A stretch of DNA of 64,000 nt from contig NZ_VWMY01000037.1 of NCBI RefSeq assembly GCF_008905045.1, positions 16,790 through 80,789 on the forward strand, read 5' to 3'. This DNA is from Streptomyces albicerus. GTDB taxonomy: Bacteria > Actinomycetota > Actinomycetes > Streptomycetales > Streptomycetaceae. Numbering within the stretch: position 1 is the stretch's first letter; each line of letters starts with the position of its first letter. Shown here one piece after another: positions 8,840-17,261 of this stretch. Under the pieces are notes generated by a model. That model had not been told where the DNA came from and did not search any database. It was given only the letters and a program-made list of their open reading frames with translations. Made by a program: the position numbers and the translations under genes.

Positions 8840-9325
8840 TCAAGCCCCCCAGATCACGGCACCGAGCCACGCCCCCGTGATCAGCAGGCATGTGAACAGC
8901 TCCACCAGCACGCTGGTCCCACCCCCTCGCATCGCCGAGCGGACCGACGCCTTCGCCGCCCGGTGACTGCCGAGCCGCAGCCGTTCGGCGAGGTAGGCGC
9001 CGCCGAGGAAGCCGGGAATCGCGCCGAGCACCGGCAGGAGGACGAAGCCGAGCAGCGCGCCGACGCCCGCGTACACCGCCATGCGGGGGGTGGCGCCGCT
9101 CGTACGCAGCCGGCGTGGCGGCAGGTGCCAGCGGATCACCTGGGAGAGGAACAGGACGGCGGTGGCGCCCACGAGCACGTACCACGAGAGCTCCTGGGGA
9201 TCCTCGAACGCCCACCACAGGACCGCGGCCCACACGAGCCACGACCCGGGTGCGCCGGGCACCAGCACTCCGCTCAGACCGAGCAGTATCACCAGGCCGA
9301 CCAGCAGGAGTTCCCACGCTCCCAT
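8840..9325 (-). CDS. DUF456 small integral membrane protein
   Basis: This 161-residue protein matches the DUF456 pattern. Three or four hydrophobic spans carry conserved glycine-rich turns (VILLGLSGVLVPGAPG, then VLPVLGAIPGFLGGAYLAE) and a final span ending AVIWGA. No enzymatic residues are evident and the family's function is unknown. It has its own start at MGAWELLL and is transcribed away from the LuxR-type regulator that ends 71 bp upstream of it. Confidence 0.85.
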   Translation of the reverse strand: MGAWELLLVGLVILLGLSGVLVPGAPGSWLVWAAVLWWAFEDPQELSWYVLVGATAVLFLSQVIRWHLPPRRLRTSGATPRMAVYAGVGALLGFVLLPVLGAIPGFLGGAYLAERLRLGSHRAAKASVRSAMRGGGTSVLVELFTCLLITGAWLGAVIWGA

Positions 9326-9395
9326 CTGTCCAGAGTGCCGGAGTACGGGCGGAACCGCAGGTCAGAGTCTGTCGGCAGGTGGGCGAATCCGCAGG

Positions 9396-10403
9396 TCAGC
9401 CCTGCCGTTCCCGGGCCACCCAGCCCTTCTCGTACACGTGCCAGCCCAGCTGCAGCCGGGTCGTCACGCCCGTCAGTTCCATCAGCCGCTTCACTCGGCG
9501 CTGCACGGTCCGCAGACCGAGGTCGAGCTGTTTGGCCACGCTCGCGTCGGTGAGCCCCGCGAGGAGCAGGGAGAGGATCTCCAGGTCGGTGCCGTCCGGT
9601 CCGTCCGGGTCCTCCTCGGTGACCGTGCCGGTCGCGCCGAGACGCAGCGGCAGGGCGTCCCGCCACACCGCCTCGAACAGGCCCGACAGCGACTCGAGCA
9701 GCCCGCTCGCGTGGACGACGAGCGCGGCGGGCTCCAGGGTCTGCGAGGTCAGCGGCACCATGGCGAGGGTCCGGTCGGCGATCACCAGCTTGGTCGGCAC
9801 CGTGTCCACGACCCGTACCTGCTCGTCGCGGCCGAGTGCGGCGGACAGTTCGGTGAGGCCGCCCGGCAGGTGCAGTACCGACCGCTCGACGACCACGCGG
9901 TAGCGGACGCCGCGGTCGGCGGCCTGCTCCTCCGCGTCGTTGTCCGTCCCCGAGACGACGACGGGATTCCCTGTGACGAGCGCGCACACCTCCTCGCTCG
10001 CGCCGAGCTGGAGCTGAAGAAAGCGCTGCGCGACGGCGGCCGCGCCGGTCACCACCTCGACCAGGTCGTGCGCGGCGGGCTCGGCGGCCTGCGCGCGGTA
10101 CTCCTCGGCGAGCAGCGCGGCCGCCAGTTCCGCCTGGTCCAGCTCGTGGCGCCGCTGGGTGAGCAGGGCGCCGAGCGCGACACCGGGTGGCGCCGCGACC
10201 CAGCGTCCCGGCCGGGCCGACGACTGGGCCGCGAGACCGTGCCGCTCCAGCCTGCGCAGCGCGCGCTCGGTGTCGTACTCGCCGAGCGTGAGCCGGCGCG
10301 CGAGATCGGGCACGTCGGCGGCGCCCACGCACACCAGTGCGCGGTACGCCGATTCGTGCGTCTCGTCCAGCCCTATCGCTGCCAGCCCTGTCGCTCCCAG
10401 CAT
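9396..10403 (-). CDS. LuxR-type HTH regulator with TrmB-like N-terminal domain
   Basis: The protein has 335 residues. The N-terminal 70 residues form a winged-helix-like segment (LARRLTLGEYDTERALRRLE) resembling TrmB/ArsR-type DNA-binding domains. The middle is a PLD/TrmB-like sensor region (KLVIADRTLAMVPL). The C-terminus carries a LuxR/GerE-type helix-turn-helix (ILSLLLAGLTDASVAKQLDL followed by GLRTVQRRVKRLMELTGV). Such Streptomyces regulators are common and mostly uncharacterised. The start is the ATG preceded by a GGGGAGGGG run. No partner operon is visible. Confidence 0.82.
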   Translation of the reverse strand: MLGATGLAAIGLDETHESAYRALVCVGAADVPDLARRLTLGEYDTERALRRLERHGLAAQSSARPGRWVAAPPGVALGALLTQRRHELDQAELAAALLAEEYRAQAAEPAAHDLVEVVTGAAAVAQRFLQLQLGASEEVCALVTGNPVVVSGTDNDAEEQAADRGVRYRVVVERSVLHLPGGLTELSAALGRDEQVRVVDTVPTKLVIADRTLAMVPLTSQTLEPAALVVHASGLLESLSGLFEAVWRDALPLRLGATGTVTEEDPDGPDGTDLEILSLLLAGLTDASVAKQLDLGLRTVQRRVKRLMELTGVTTRLQLGWHVYEKGWVARERQG

Positions 10404-10776
10404 GCGGCGACGCCCCTCCCCGAAGACCGGCCGTGGCGGAAAACGGCCACGGCGTAAATCCGCCTCGGCACATCATCGCCGTACCGTCCGCCTCTCTGCC
10501 AAGGTGGCGCCACCGCGGCACGATGCGCGGCCCGTAATGCCTGCCTTGGGCCTTATTGGCCTGCGCGAACAGAGGGGGCGATCTTGAGGAGGGGGACACT
10601 TCGACACGGTCCTGGGGGCGGCCGCGCCACCGTCGTGGCCGTCGCGACGGCCGACCCCGTTCGGGGTGGCCACCGACGAGGACCGGCCACGAAGCCACGG
10701 CTCGCCCTCAGGGAAACAGGTCACACTCAGGGCCGAACTGAGCGACTCCCATGGGAATTAGGGGGCACTCGGTCAT

Positions 10777-10856
10777 CGAGACGGTGACTCGGGCTTCGCG
10801 AGACGGTGATTCTTCGGGCTTCGCGAGACGGTGACTCGGGTCTGTCGAGACGGTGA
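10777..10856. repeat. Four copies of CGAGACGGTGA at 22/25/22-bp spacing
   Basis: Exact copies of the 11-mer start at 10777, 10799, 10824 and 10846. The intervening bases (CTCGGGCTT-like) are partly repeated too. The spacing of about two helical turns is what a multi-site regulator would need, but recent tandem duplication explains it equally well. Confidence 0.85.
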
Positions 10857-10901
10857 CCGGGGCCTGCGGCGTGCGTGCGCCAGGCCCTGGTCACACCGGC
10901 G

Positions 10902-10943
10902 CCGCCGGGCGGTTCTCCCGTGGGGGGTGGGACCGCCCGGCGG
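10902..10943 (+). terminator. 12-bp perfect hairpin, possible terminator/attenuator
   Basis: CCGCCGGGCGGT (10902-10913) pairs perfectly with ACCGCCCGGCGG (10932-10943) across an 18-base loop, and the plus strand continues with TTTCG. It precedes the PP2C-like gene by about 90 bp, so on the plus strand it would act in that gene's leader. No gene ends just upstream on the plus strand, which makes attenuation or a structured leader as likely as termination. Confidence 0.5.
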
Positions 10944-11032
10944 TTTCGCATCGCCGTTCTACGCCCAACCCACTGGCCGGTTTTTCCGGATGCACCGTTT
11001 TCATCCGGCCGCCGCGGTGGACAATTGGGGGC

Positions 11033-13639
11033 ATGAGCCAGCAGGGGGAGAAGCCCACCGGTCATGAGGACGACTGGTGGGGGCAGCTGTACGACGACTC
11101 CACAGGAGACACGGGGCCCGCGCCCGCGCCAGACTCCCTCGACGACCGCTTCGCCTCGGCGGCGGACACCCTGGGATCACCCGACGACATGCCTCCGGCC
11201 CCGCCCGCCGCGGGGCCCGGCATCCCACCTCCCCGCACCCGAACTCCTGCAGATCGGCGCCGCCTTGGGGGTGGGGTGGAATCCGGGCCCCCGGGGAGCG
11301 GCACATCCGTCGGCGCCGGGCCCGACACGGAAAGGCCTGCGGCCGAGGGGACAAGCGCCAAGGGCTCTGAGGCCGGATGGCCGGCCGCCGGGGTGCAGGC
11401 AGACACGCCAGGCGTGCCCGGATCCGGAGGGCCTGTGCCCGGCGGGTCGGCGGTGGGCGGACTTGGTGCCGGGGGGCCTGTGGCGGGGAGCGAGTACAGC
11501 GGGGCGCAGGCAGAGGCGCTTGGTGCGCCTGGATCCGGTGTGCCTGGATCCGGTGCGCCTGGATCCGAAGGGCCTGCGCCTGCGCGGGAACCGAGCGGAC
11601 CGGAGGCGGTAGCGCCGCGCGGGCCTGCAGCCGACGGGGCAGCGGTCAGTGGTGCCGGGATCGGCGGAGCCGACGCCAGTTGGCCTGCGGTTGGCTGGGA
11701 GCCCCGCGGGCGGTCGGCAGACGTGCCGGGTGCGCCTGGGACCGGAAGGCCCGCGGCCGGCGGACCGGCTGACGGCGGGCTCGAGGACACGGGGTCCGCG
11801 GCCGGATGGGCAGCCCACGGGCCCTGGGCCGGTGCCCCGCGTGAGCCCGCCCCCGGTGAACCCGGCGCTGACGGAGGCGAACTCCGGACCGGTGGGCCGG
11901 AGGCCGACGCGCTCAGGCGCAGCGGGCTTCAGCGGCAGCGGGCTCCCTGGGAGGCCCCGCCCGCCGAACCTCCGGGGCCGACTTCCTTCCCGCCAGGCCC
12001 CAAGCCGCCGGGGTTCCACGCTGCGGGGCCCCGCAGCGGTACGTCGACAGAGGTGCCCGGGGCGGGGATGCCCGCCGATTCGTCGCCGCCGCCCGCAGGC
12101 CCCGCCGACCCGTCGCCGCCGCCCCCAGGACCCGCCGACCTGTTGCCGCCCGCAAGCCCCTCCGATCCGGCTCCACCTTCCGGAGCCGCCGCACCTCCGT
12201 GGCCCCAGCCACCGAGCGGCCCGCCCGGGGACTCGTCAGACGCCGACAGCCGGTCTGCGGGGCGAACCGATACCCCGACCGGGCGCCTGTTCGCCGGGCG
12301 GCCGGCGGACCGGCGCGACAACTCCTCCGGCGGACCGGCGGACGCTCTCGCCGACAAGCGGTCCGACGTTCCGGCCGATCGCCCGCCTGGCGTTGGAGGC
12401 GACAGCCGGGCCGCGGGGCAGGCCGAGGCCCCCGCCGACAGCCCGTTCCCGGGGCAGGCCGGTGCTCCCGCGGACGGCTCCTCCGCCGGGCAGGCCGATG
12501 CCTCGGTCCGTAGCTCGTCCAACCCCTCCAACCCGTCCACCTCGCCCAACTCGTCCACCCCGTCCGCCGGAACGCCCGCGGACGCCCCGTACACCCCACC
12601 CGCCAACCTCATCGACGCCCCGTCGGACACCCCCTCCGACCAACCCCCCGTACAAGCCCTGAACACCCCCACCCCGGTCGGCTACGTGGGCTCCGGCCCG
12701 CCCACCTACGACGCCGAACCCACCGCCCTGCCCCCCGCCGACCCGGACGACCTCGACGACCTCGTGGCGGACACGGTGCTGGACGGGGCGTCGTACGGGA
12801 TGTGCACGTTGCGGGCCGTGTCCGTGCGAGGGGACTCGGCGCGGTTCAGGGGGGAGCCGCGGCGCGACTCCCTGCTCACCGCGCGCTTCGGTGTCGGCGA
12901 CGGCGCGCTCGTGCTCGTCGCCATGGCGACCGGAGCCCGCGCGACGCCCGGCGCGCACCGGGCCGCCGCGGAGGTGTGTCAGTGGATCGGGCGGGCCGTG
13001 GGCCGCAGCCATGTCCGTCTGGCCGAGGACATCAGGGCCGCCCGGCGCGGCGACCTGAAGTCGGGACTGCACCGGCTCACCGACCGCAGCCTCGGCAAAC
13101 TGCGGGCCAGCGCCGCCGAACAGGGCATCGCCCCCGAGGAGTACACCGCAGGACTGCGCTGCCTCCTCCTCCCCGCCGACCCCGAATGCCGTACGCGCGT
13201 CTTCTTCGGCGTCGGAGCGGGCGGCCTCTTCCGGCTGCGCGACGGCGAATGGCAGGACATCGAGCCGCACGTCGCCGACACCACCGGCGAGGCCGTCGTC
13301 GGCTTCGGATCGCTGCCCCACGAGACCCCCGAGGGCGACCGGCTCACCATGGACCTCGGCATCACCACACCCCCGAGCCCGTACGAACCCGCCCCCGAGC
13401 CGCCGCCCCGCGACCCCTTCCGCTTCCGTGCCTCCGTCGCCCGCCCGGGCGACACCCTGCTCCTGTGCACCAGCGGCCTCGCCGAACCCCTGCGCGGCGA
13501 ACCCCGCCTGGTCGAACACCTCACCTCCCGCTGGTCCGGCGGCGATCCGCCCGGCCTCGCCGAGTTCCTCGCCGACACCCTGGTCCGGGTCAAGGGGTAC
13601 GCCGACGACCGCACGGCCGCGGCCGTTTGGGAGGCGTAA
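11033..13639 (+). CDS. PP2C-like phosphatase domain behind ~600-residue low-complexity N-terminus
   Basis: The start is the ATG encoding MSQQGEKPTGHEDDWWGQLYDD, giving 868 residues. Residues ~20-600 are almost entirely Gly/Pro/Ala/Ser-rich, with no predicted fold and no membrane span. The last ~270 residues resemble the PP2C family used in Streptomyces signalling: SYGMCTLRAVSVRGDSARFRGE, RRDSLLTARFGVGDGALVLVAM, a long helix region and DTLLLCTSGLAEPL. The usual Asp metal ligands (DGxG, DG) are not clearly present, so catalysis is uncertain. It could be a pseudo-phosphatase or scaffold. The extreme codon bias of the front half produces long open frames on both strands. Confidence 0.8.
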   Translation: MSQQGEKPTGHEDDWWGQLYDDSTGDTGPAPAPDSLDDRFASAADTLGSPDDMPPAPPAAGPGIPPPRTRTPADRRRLGGGVESGPPGSGTSVGAGPDTERPAAEGTSAKGSEAGWPAAGVQADTPGVPGSGGPVPGGSAVGGLGAGGPVAGSEYSGAQAEALGAPGSGVPGSGAPGSEGPAPAREPSGPEAVAPRGPAADGAAVSGAGIGGADASWPAVGWEPRGRSADVPGAPGTGRPAAGGPADGGLEDTGSAAGWAAHGPWAGAPREPAPGEPGADGGELRTGGPEADALRRSGLQRQRAPWEAPPAEPPGPTSFPPGPKPPGFHAAGPRSGTSTEVPGAGMPADSSPPPAGPADPSPPPPGPADLLPPASPSDPAPPSGAAAPPWPQPPSGPPGDSSDADSRSAGRTDTPTGRLFAGRPADRRDNSSGGPADALADKRSDVPADRPPGVGGDSRAAGQAEAPADSPFPGQAGAPADGSSAGQADASVRSSSNPSNPSTSPNSSTPSAGTPADAPYTPPANLIDAPSDTPSDQPPVQALNTPTPVGYVGSGPPTYDAEPTALPPADPDDLDDLVADTVLDGASYGMCTLRAVSVRGDSARFRGEPRRDSLLTARFGVGDGALVLVAMATGARATPGAHRAAAEVCQWIGRAVGRSHVRLAEDIRAARRGDLKSGLHRLTDRSLGKLRASAAEQGIAPEEYTAGLRCLLLPADPECRTRVFFGVGAGGLFRLRDGEWQDIEPHVADTTGEAVVGFGSLPHETPEGDRLTMDLGITTPPSPYEPAPEPPPRDPFRFRASVARPGDTLLLCTSGLAEPLRGEPRLVEHLTSRWSGGDPPGLAEFLADTLVRVKGYADDRTAAAVWEA

Positions 13640-13724
13640 CCGCGCTCGCTGTGAATTCATGGGACCTGAAAGCAATCCCGTGACAGCGAACGACAGCGGA
13701 ACACAGCTAAGGGGCGCGTGACTC

Positions 13725-15467
13725 ATGGCCAAGCAGAACGTCGCCGAGCAGTTCGTCGACATCCTCGTCCGTGCCGGCGTGAAACGCCTGTACGGAGTCG
13801 TCGGCGACAGCCTCAACCCGGTCGTCGACGCCATCCGACGCAACTCCGCCATCGACTGGATCCACGTCCGGCACGAGGAGACGGCTGCCTTCGCGGCAGG
13901 CGCCGAGGCCCAGATCACCGGCAAGCTCGCCGCCTGCGCCGGTTCCTGCGGCCCGGGCAATCTCCACCTCATCAACGGCCTTTACGACGCCCACCGTTCC
14001 ATGGCGCCGGTCCTCGCCCTCGCCTCGCACATCCCCTCCAGCGAGATCGGCCTCGGGTACTTCCAGGAGACCCACCCCGACCAGCTGTTCCGCGAGTGCA
14101 GCCATTACAGCGAGATGATCTCCAACCCGAAGCAGATGCCCCGGCTGCTCCAGACCGCCATCCAGCACGCGGTCGGGCAGAGCGGTGTGAGTGTCGTGTC
14201 GCTGCCGGGCGACATCGCGGACCGGCCGGCCCCGGAGAAGGCCGCCGAGAGCGCCCTCGTCACCTCCCGCCCCAGCGTGCGTCCCGGCGACGCCGAGATC
14301 GACAGACTCGCCGCGATGATCGACGAGGCCGACAAGATCACCCTCTTCTGCGGCAGCGGCACGGCGGGAGCGCACGCCGAGGTCATGCAGTTCGCCGAGA
14401 AGATCAAGTCCCCGGTGGGGCACGCCCTGCGCGGGAAGGAATGGATCCAGTACGACAACCCGTACGACGTCGGCATGAGCGGACTCCTCGGGTACGGCGC
14501 CGCCTACGAAGCCACCCACGAGTGCGACCTGCTGATCCTGCTGGGCACCGACTTCCCGTACAACGCCTTCCTGCCCGACGACGTGAAGATCGCCCAGATC
14601 GACGTACGGCCCGAACACCTCGGCCGCCGCTCGAAGTTGGACCTCGCGGTGTGGGGCGACGTGAAGGAGACCCTGCGCTGTCTCACCCCGAGGGTGAGCC
14701 CCAAGACCAACCGCCGCTTCCTCGACAGGATGCTGAAGAAGCACGCCGACGCGCTCGAAGGCGTCGTCAAGGCGTATACGCGGAAGGTCGAGAAGCACGT
14801 CCCGATCCACCCGGAGTATGTCGCCTCCGTCCTTGACGAACTCGCCGACGAGGACGCCGTGTTCACCGTCGACACCGGTATGTGCAACGTCTGGGCGGCC
14901 CGCTACATCTCGCCCAACGGCCGCCGCCGCATCATCGGCTCCTTCTCGCACGGCTCGATGGCGAACGCGCTGCCGCAGGCCATCGGCGCCCAGTTCATCG
15001 ACCGTGAGCGGCAGGTCGTCTCGATGTCCGGCGACGGCGGATTCTCCATGCTGATGGGCGACTTCCTCACCCTCGTCCAGTACGACCTGCCGGTGAAGGT
15101 CGTCCTCTTCAACAACTCCTCCCTGGGCATGGTCGAGTTGGAGATGCTGGTCGCCGGACTCCCCTCGTACGGGACCACCAACAAGAACCCCGACTTCGCC
15201 GCCGTCGCCCAGGCGTGCGGTGCCTACGGCGTACGTGTCGAGAAACCCAAGCAGCTCGCGGGCGCCCTGAAGGACGCCTTCAAGCACAAGGGCCCCGCGC
15301 TCGTCGACGTCGTCACCGACCCGAACGCCCTCTCCATCCCGCCGAAGATCAGCGCGGAGATGGTCACGGGCTTCGCGCTGTCGGCGTCGAAGATCGTGCT
15401 CGACGGGGGAGTCGGCCGCATGGTGCAGATGGCCCGCGCGAATCTCCGCAATATGCCCCGGCCTTAG
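13725..15467 (+). CDS. Thiamine-diphosphate enzyme, pyruvate:quinone oxidoreductase (PoxB) type
   Basis: The 580-residue protein has the three-domain ThDP fold. The N-terminal pyrimidine-binding domain carries the catalytic Glu in VRHEETAAFAAGAEA. A central FAD/transhydrogenase-like domain follows, and the C-terminal PP domain has the GDGGFSML...NNSSLGMVELE metal/ThDP motif. The GVVGDSLNPVVDAIRR opening and length match PoxB, which oxidatively decarboxylates pyruvate to acetate and CO2 and passes electrons to membrane quinone. It lies 85 bp after the PP2C-like gene without a strong terminator, so co-transcription is possible. Confidence 0.9.
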   Translation: MAKQNVAEQFVDILVRAGVKRLYGVVGDSLNPVVDAIRRNSAIDWIHVRHEETAAFAAGAEAQITGKLAACAGSCGPGNLHLINGLYDAHRSMAPVLALASHIPSSEIGLGYFQETHPDQLFRECSHYSEMISNPKQMPRLLQTAIQHAVGQSGVSVVSLPGDIADRPAPEKAAESALVTSRPSVRPGDAEIDRLAAMIDEADKITLFCGSGTAGAHAEVMQFAEKIKSPVGHALRGKEWIQYDNPYDVGMSGLLGYGAAYEATHECDLLILLGTDFPYNAFLPDDVKIAQIDVRPEHLGRRSKLDLAVWGDVKETLRCLTPRVSPKTNRRFLDRMLKKHADALEGVVKAYTRKVEKHVPIHPEYVASVLDELADEDAVFTVDTGMCNVWAARYISPNGRRRIIGSFSHGSMANALPQAIGAQFIDRERQVVSMSGDGGFSMLMGDFLTLVQYDLPVKVVLFNNSSLGMVELEMLVAGLPSYGTTNKNPDFAAVAQACGAYGVRVEKPKQLAGALKDAFKHKGPALVDVVTDPNALSIPPKISAEMVTGFALSASKIVLDGGVGRMVQMARANLRNMPRP

Positions 15468-15487
15468 GCCTGTCCGCCCGGCATGCC

Positions 15488-16912
15488 TTAGATGTACGGC
15501 CCCCACTGGCGCGCGGAGGTGTCGTACCCGTAGCGCGGAAGGCCCTTGATGCTGGTCGTGCGGAACGGGCGACCGTGGTCGTCGATGCGGACCGTGCCGG
15601 TGCGGCCCTGGGAGGACCAGTCCAGCTCCAGGTACCAGCCGCAGTCGCAGGTCTCGGTCCGGGCGGTGACCAGCAGCACCTCGGGGTCCTCGGCGGACAC
15701 GCGGTAGGGCATCTGCACGGCCGGGATGGGGCCCTCGCTGTCACCGCCGGGCAGCGAGCGGGCGATGGGCCGGTCGGCATCCAGGTTGACGGAGAAGAAG
15801 CGGGGGGTGAGCGCTCCGCCGCAGCCCTGGTCCATGGAGTAGGCGTTGCCCTGGACCGGGGTTGCGCGCGCGACGACGCGGACCCGGAGCGCCTCCAGGA
15901 CGACGGCCGTGGAGTTCCGCCCCTGCACCGAGATCTGCACATTGGTCTCGCGGCCGTGCAGGGCGCCCTGCGTCGCCGCCCATGGTCCGGCATCCTGCGC
16001 GGCCGGGGGCGGCGGGACCTGCGCCGGCGGCTTGTCGATGACGTAGTCGTGGCCGCAACCCTGCGCCCAGACCTGTGAGTTCGCGGTCCAGGTGAGCGGT
16101 ACGGCGGAGGATGCGGTGCCTTTCTCTTTCCCCTTCTCCGACGGTTCGCTGTTCCTGCCGGGGGATTCGGAGGCCTTCCGAGAGCTGTCGGCCGAGGGTG
16201 ACGGCGACGGTGACAGCCGGGTGGTCTCGGGGGATGGGCTCGCGGACTGGCGGTCACGTGAGCCGGGTGCCGTCGTCGGGGTCGGGGTCGGGCCGACGGC
16301 TCGGGACGGGGCGTCGGAGGACCGGTCGGACGACAGGGCCGCCAGGCTGCCCAGCGTGGCGAGCAGCGCGGACGCCACGGCGGCGGTAACGGTGATCCGC
16401 CGCCGGTACCAGGCCCGCCGGGGGCGCGGACCGGAGACGGGGGCCTTCGGCCTACGCGCCATGGGTTCGCCCGGCGTGCTCGGGACGGAGCCGCTGGGTG
16501 TGCCTGAGGGTCCGGTGCCGGGTGCGCTCGGGGAGGAGTCGCCTCCTGCACTCGGGAAGGAATCGCCTCCCGCGCTCGGGGAGGAGTCGCCTCCCGCACT
16601 CGAAGGGCTCGACTCCGGCTCGCCCGTCCCCTCGGGCGAACCGGCGGAACGCGGCCGCTGCCGGGCCGCCACCGCCCCGATCCAGAGGCGGTGCAGTTCG
16701 AGCCGTTCGGCCGGCGTCGCCTCGCACAGCGCGGCGAACCGTTCCACGGGCGCGAAGTCGAGCGGTACGGCGTCACCGGCGCAGTAGCGGTGCAGCGTCG
16801 AGGTGTTCATGTTCACCCGGCGCGCCAGGGCACCGTAACTGCGGTCCGTACGCGCCTTCAGACGCCTCAGCAGTGCCGCGAACTCCTCGACGTCGTCGTC
16901 CCGAGTCGACAC
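15488..16912 (-). CDS. XRE-type HTH protein with single membrane span and extracellular domain
   Basis: The start is the GTG preceded by GGGGGAAC, giving 474 residues that open STRDDDVEEFAALLRRLK. The first ~80 residues are an XRE-like helix-turn-helix (SYGALARRVNMNTSTLHRY). Next come a Ser/Gly/Pro-rich linker containing an eight-residue repeat, one membrane span (RRITVTAAVASALLATLG), another Ser/Pro-rich linker, and a C-terminal domain with three or more cysteines that should lie outside the cell. The layout suggests a membrane-bound DNA-binding protein that senses something extracytoplasmic; the ligand is unknown. Such fused proteins recur in Streptomyces but are functionally undefined. Confidence 0.82.
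   Translation of the reverse strand: MSTRDDDVEEFAALLRRLKARTDRSYGALARRVNMNTSTLHRYCAGDAVPLDFAPVERFAALCEATPAERLELHRLWIGAVAARQRPRSAGSPEGTGEPESSPSSAGGDSSPSAGGDSFPSAGGDSSPSAPGTGPSGTPSGSVPSTPGEPMARRPKAPVSGPRPRRAWYRRRITVTAAVASALLATLGSLAALSSDRSSDAPSRAVGPTPTPTTAPGSRDRQSASPSPETTRLSPSPSPSADSSRKASESPGRNSEPSEKGKEKGTASSAVPLTWTANSQVWAQGCGHDYVIDKPPAQVPPPPAAQDAGPWAATQGALHGRETNVQISVQGRNSTAVVLEALRVRVVARATPVQGNAYSMDQGCGGALTPRFFSVNLDADRPIARSLPGGDSEGPIPAVQMPYRVSAEDPEVLLVTARTETCDCGWYLELDWSSQGRTGTVRIDDHGRPFRTTSIKGLPRYGYDTSARQWGPYI
16524..16604. repeat. 24-bp coding minisatellite in HTH-membrane protein gene
   Basis: Three full units of about GCGCTCGGGGAGGAGTCGCC plus TCCC (24 bp) at 16524, 16548 and 16572, and a partial fourth, encode repeated SAGGDSSP in the cytoplasmic linker. 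The unit is a multiple of three, so copy-number change would lengthen the linker without a frameshift. Confidence 0.85.
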
Positions 16913-17261
16913 CGTTCCCCCGTACTCGTCGTGGCCCCCGGTCGAAGGGGCGCGTGCCGTCCCGGGAGGGCATCCCAGGCAGTCCATATACCTGCACGTC
17001 AGATGGCCTGGGATGGTTCCACCGTGGCGGATCCGGCGCTGCCTGTTGCGCAGAAACCGAGTGACGGCTGATGCTCTTGGTGTCGCACCGACCGCCGCCG
17101 GACCGACCAGCCGGCGGCAGCCCACGACGGGTCTCGCGGCGATACCGGACACCGACGCACGCGGCTGACCTCTGCCTGCGTCGCGTTTTCCGTCCCACGT
17201 CACTCACGCCCACGTCACTCACGAACGCAGATCCGCCATGCACTCAGACACAGGGGGACCC
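16913..17261. other. 349-bp divergent intergenic region
   Basis: This region separates the HTH-membrane protein (minus) from the secreted protein (plus). It contains an 8-bp inverted repeat (17094-17101 with 17111-17118) and an exact 15-bp tandem duplication at 17194-17223. I find no gene; an open stretch on either strand lacks family features and RBS support. Confidence 0.65.
17194..17223. repeat. 15-bp tandem duplication upstream of secreted-protein gene
   Basis: CCCACGTCACTCACG is repeated exactly at 17194-17208 and 17209-17223, ending 38 bp before the ATG. The position is that of a promoter or leader, so it may be an operator. Confidence 0.85.

Larger units (their letters stand above)
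10404..11032. other. 629-bp intergenic region with iteron-like repeats and a hairpin
   Basis: This is the divergent promoter region between the LuxR-type regulator (minus) and the PP2C-like gene (plus). No convincing gene is present. It holds four spaced copies of an 11-mer (10777-10856) and a perfect 12-bp inverted repeat (10902-10943). Around 10450-10560 a comparatively AT-richer patch probably contains the promoter of the regulator. Confidence 0.7.

Noticed and set aside
11062..12672. Several open frames in the PP2C-like N-terminal region, both strands
   Set aside because: Low-complexity GC-rich DNA opens all frames; only one continues into the phosphatase-like domain.
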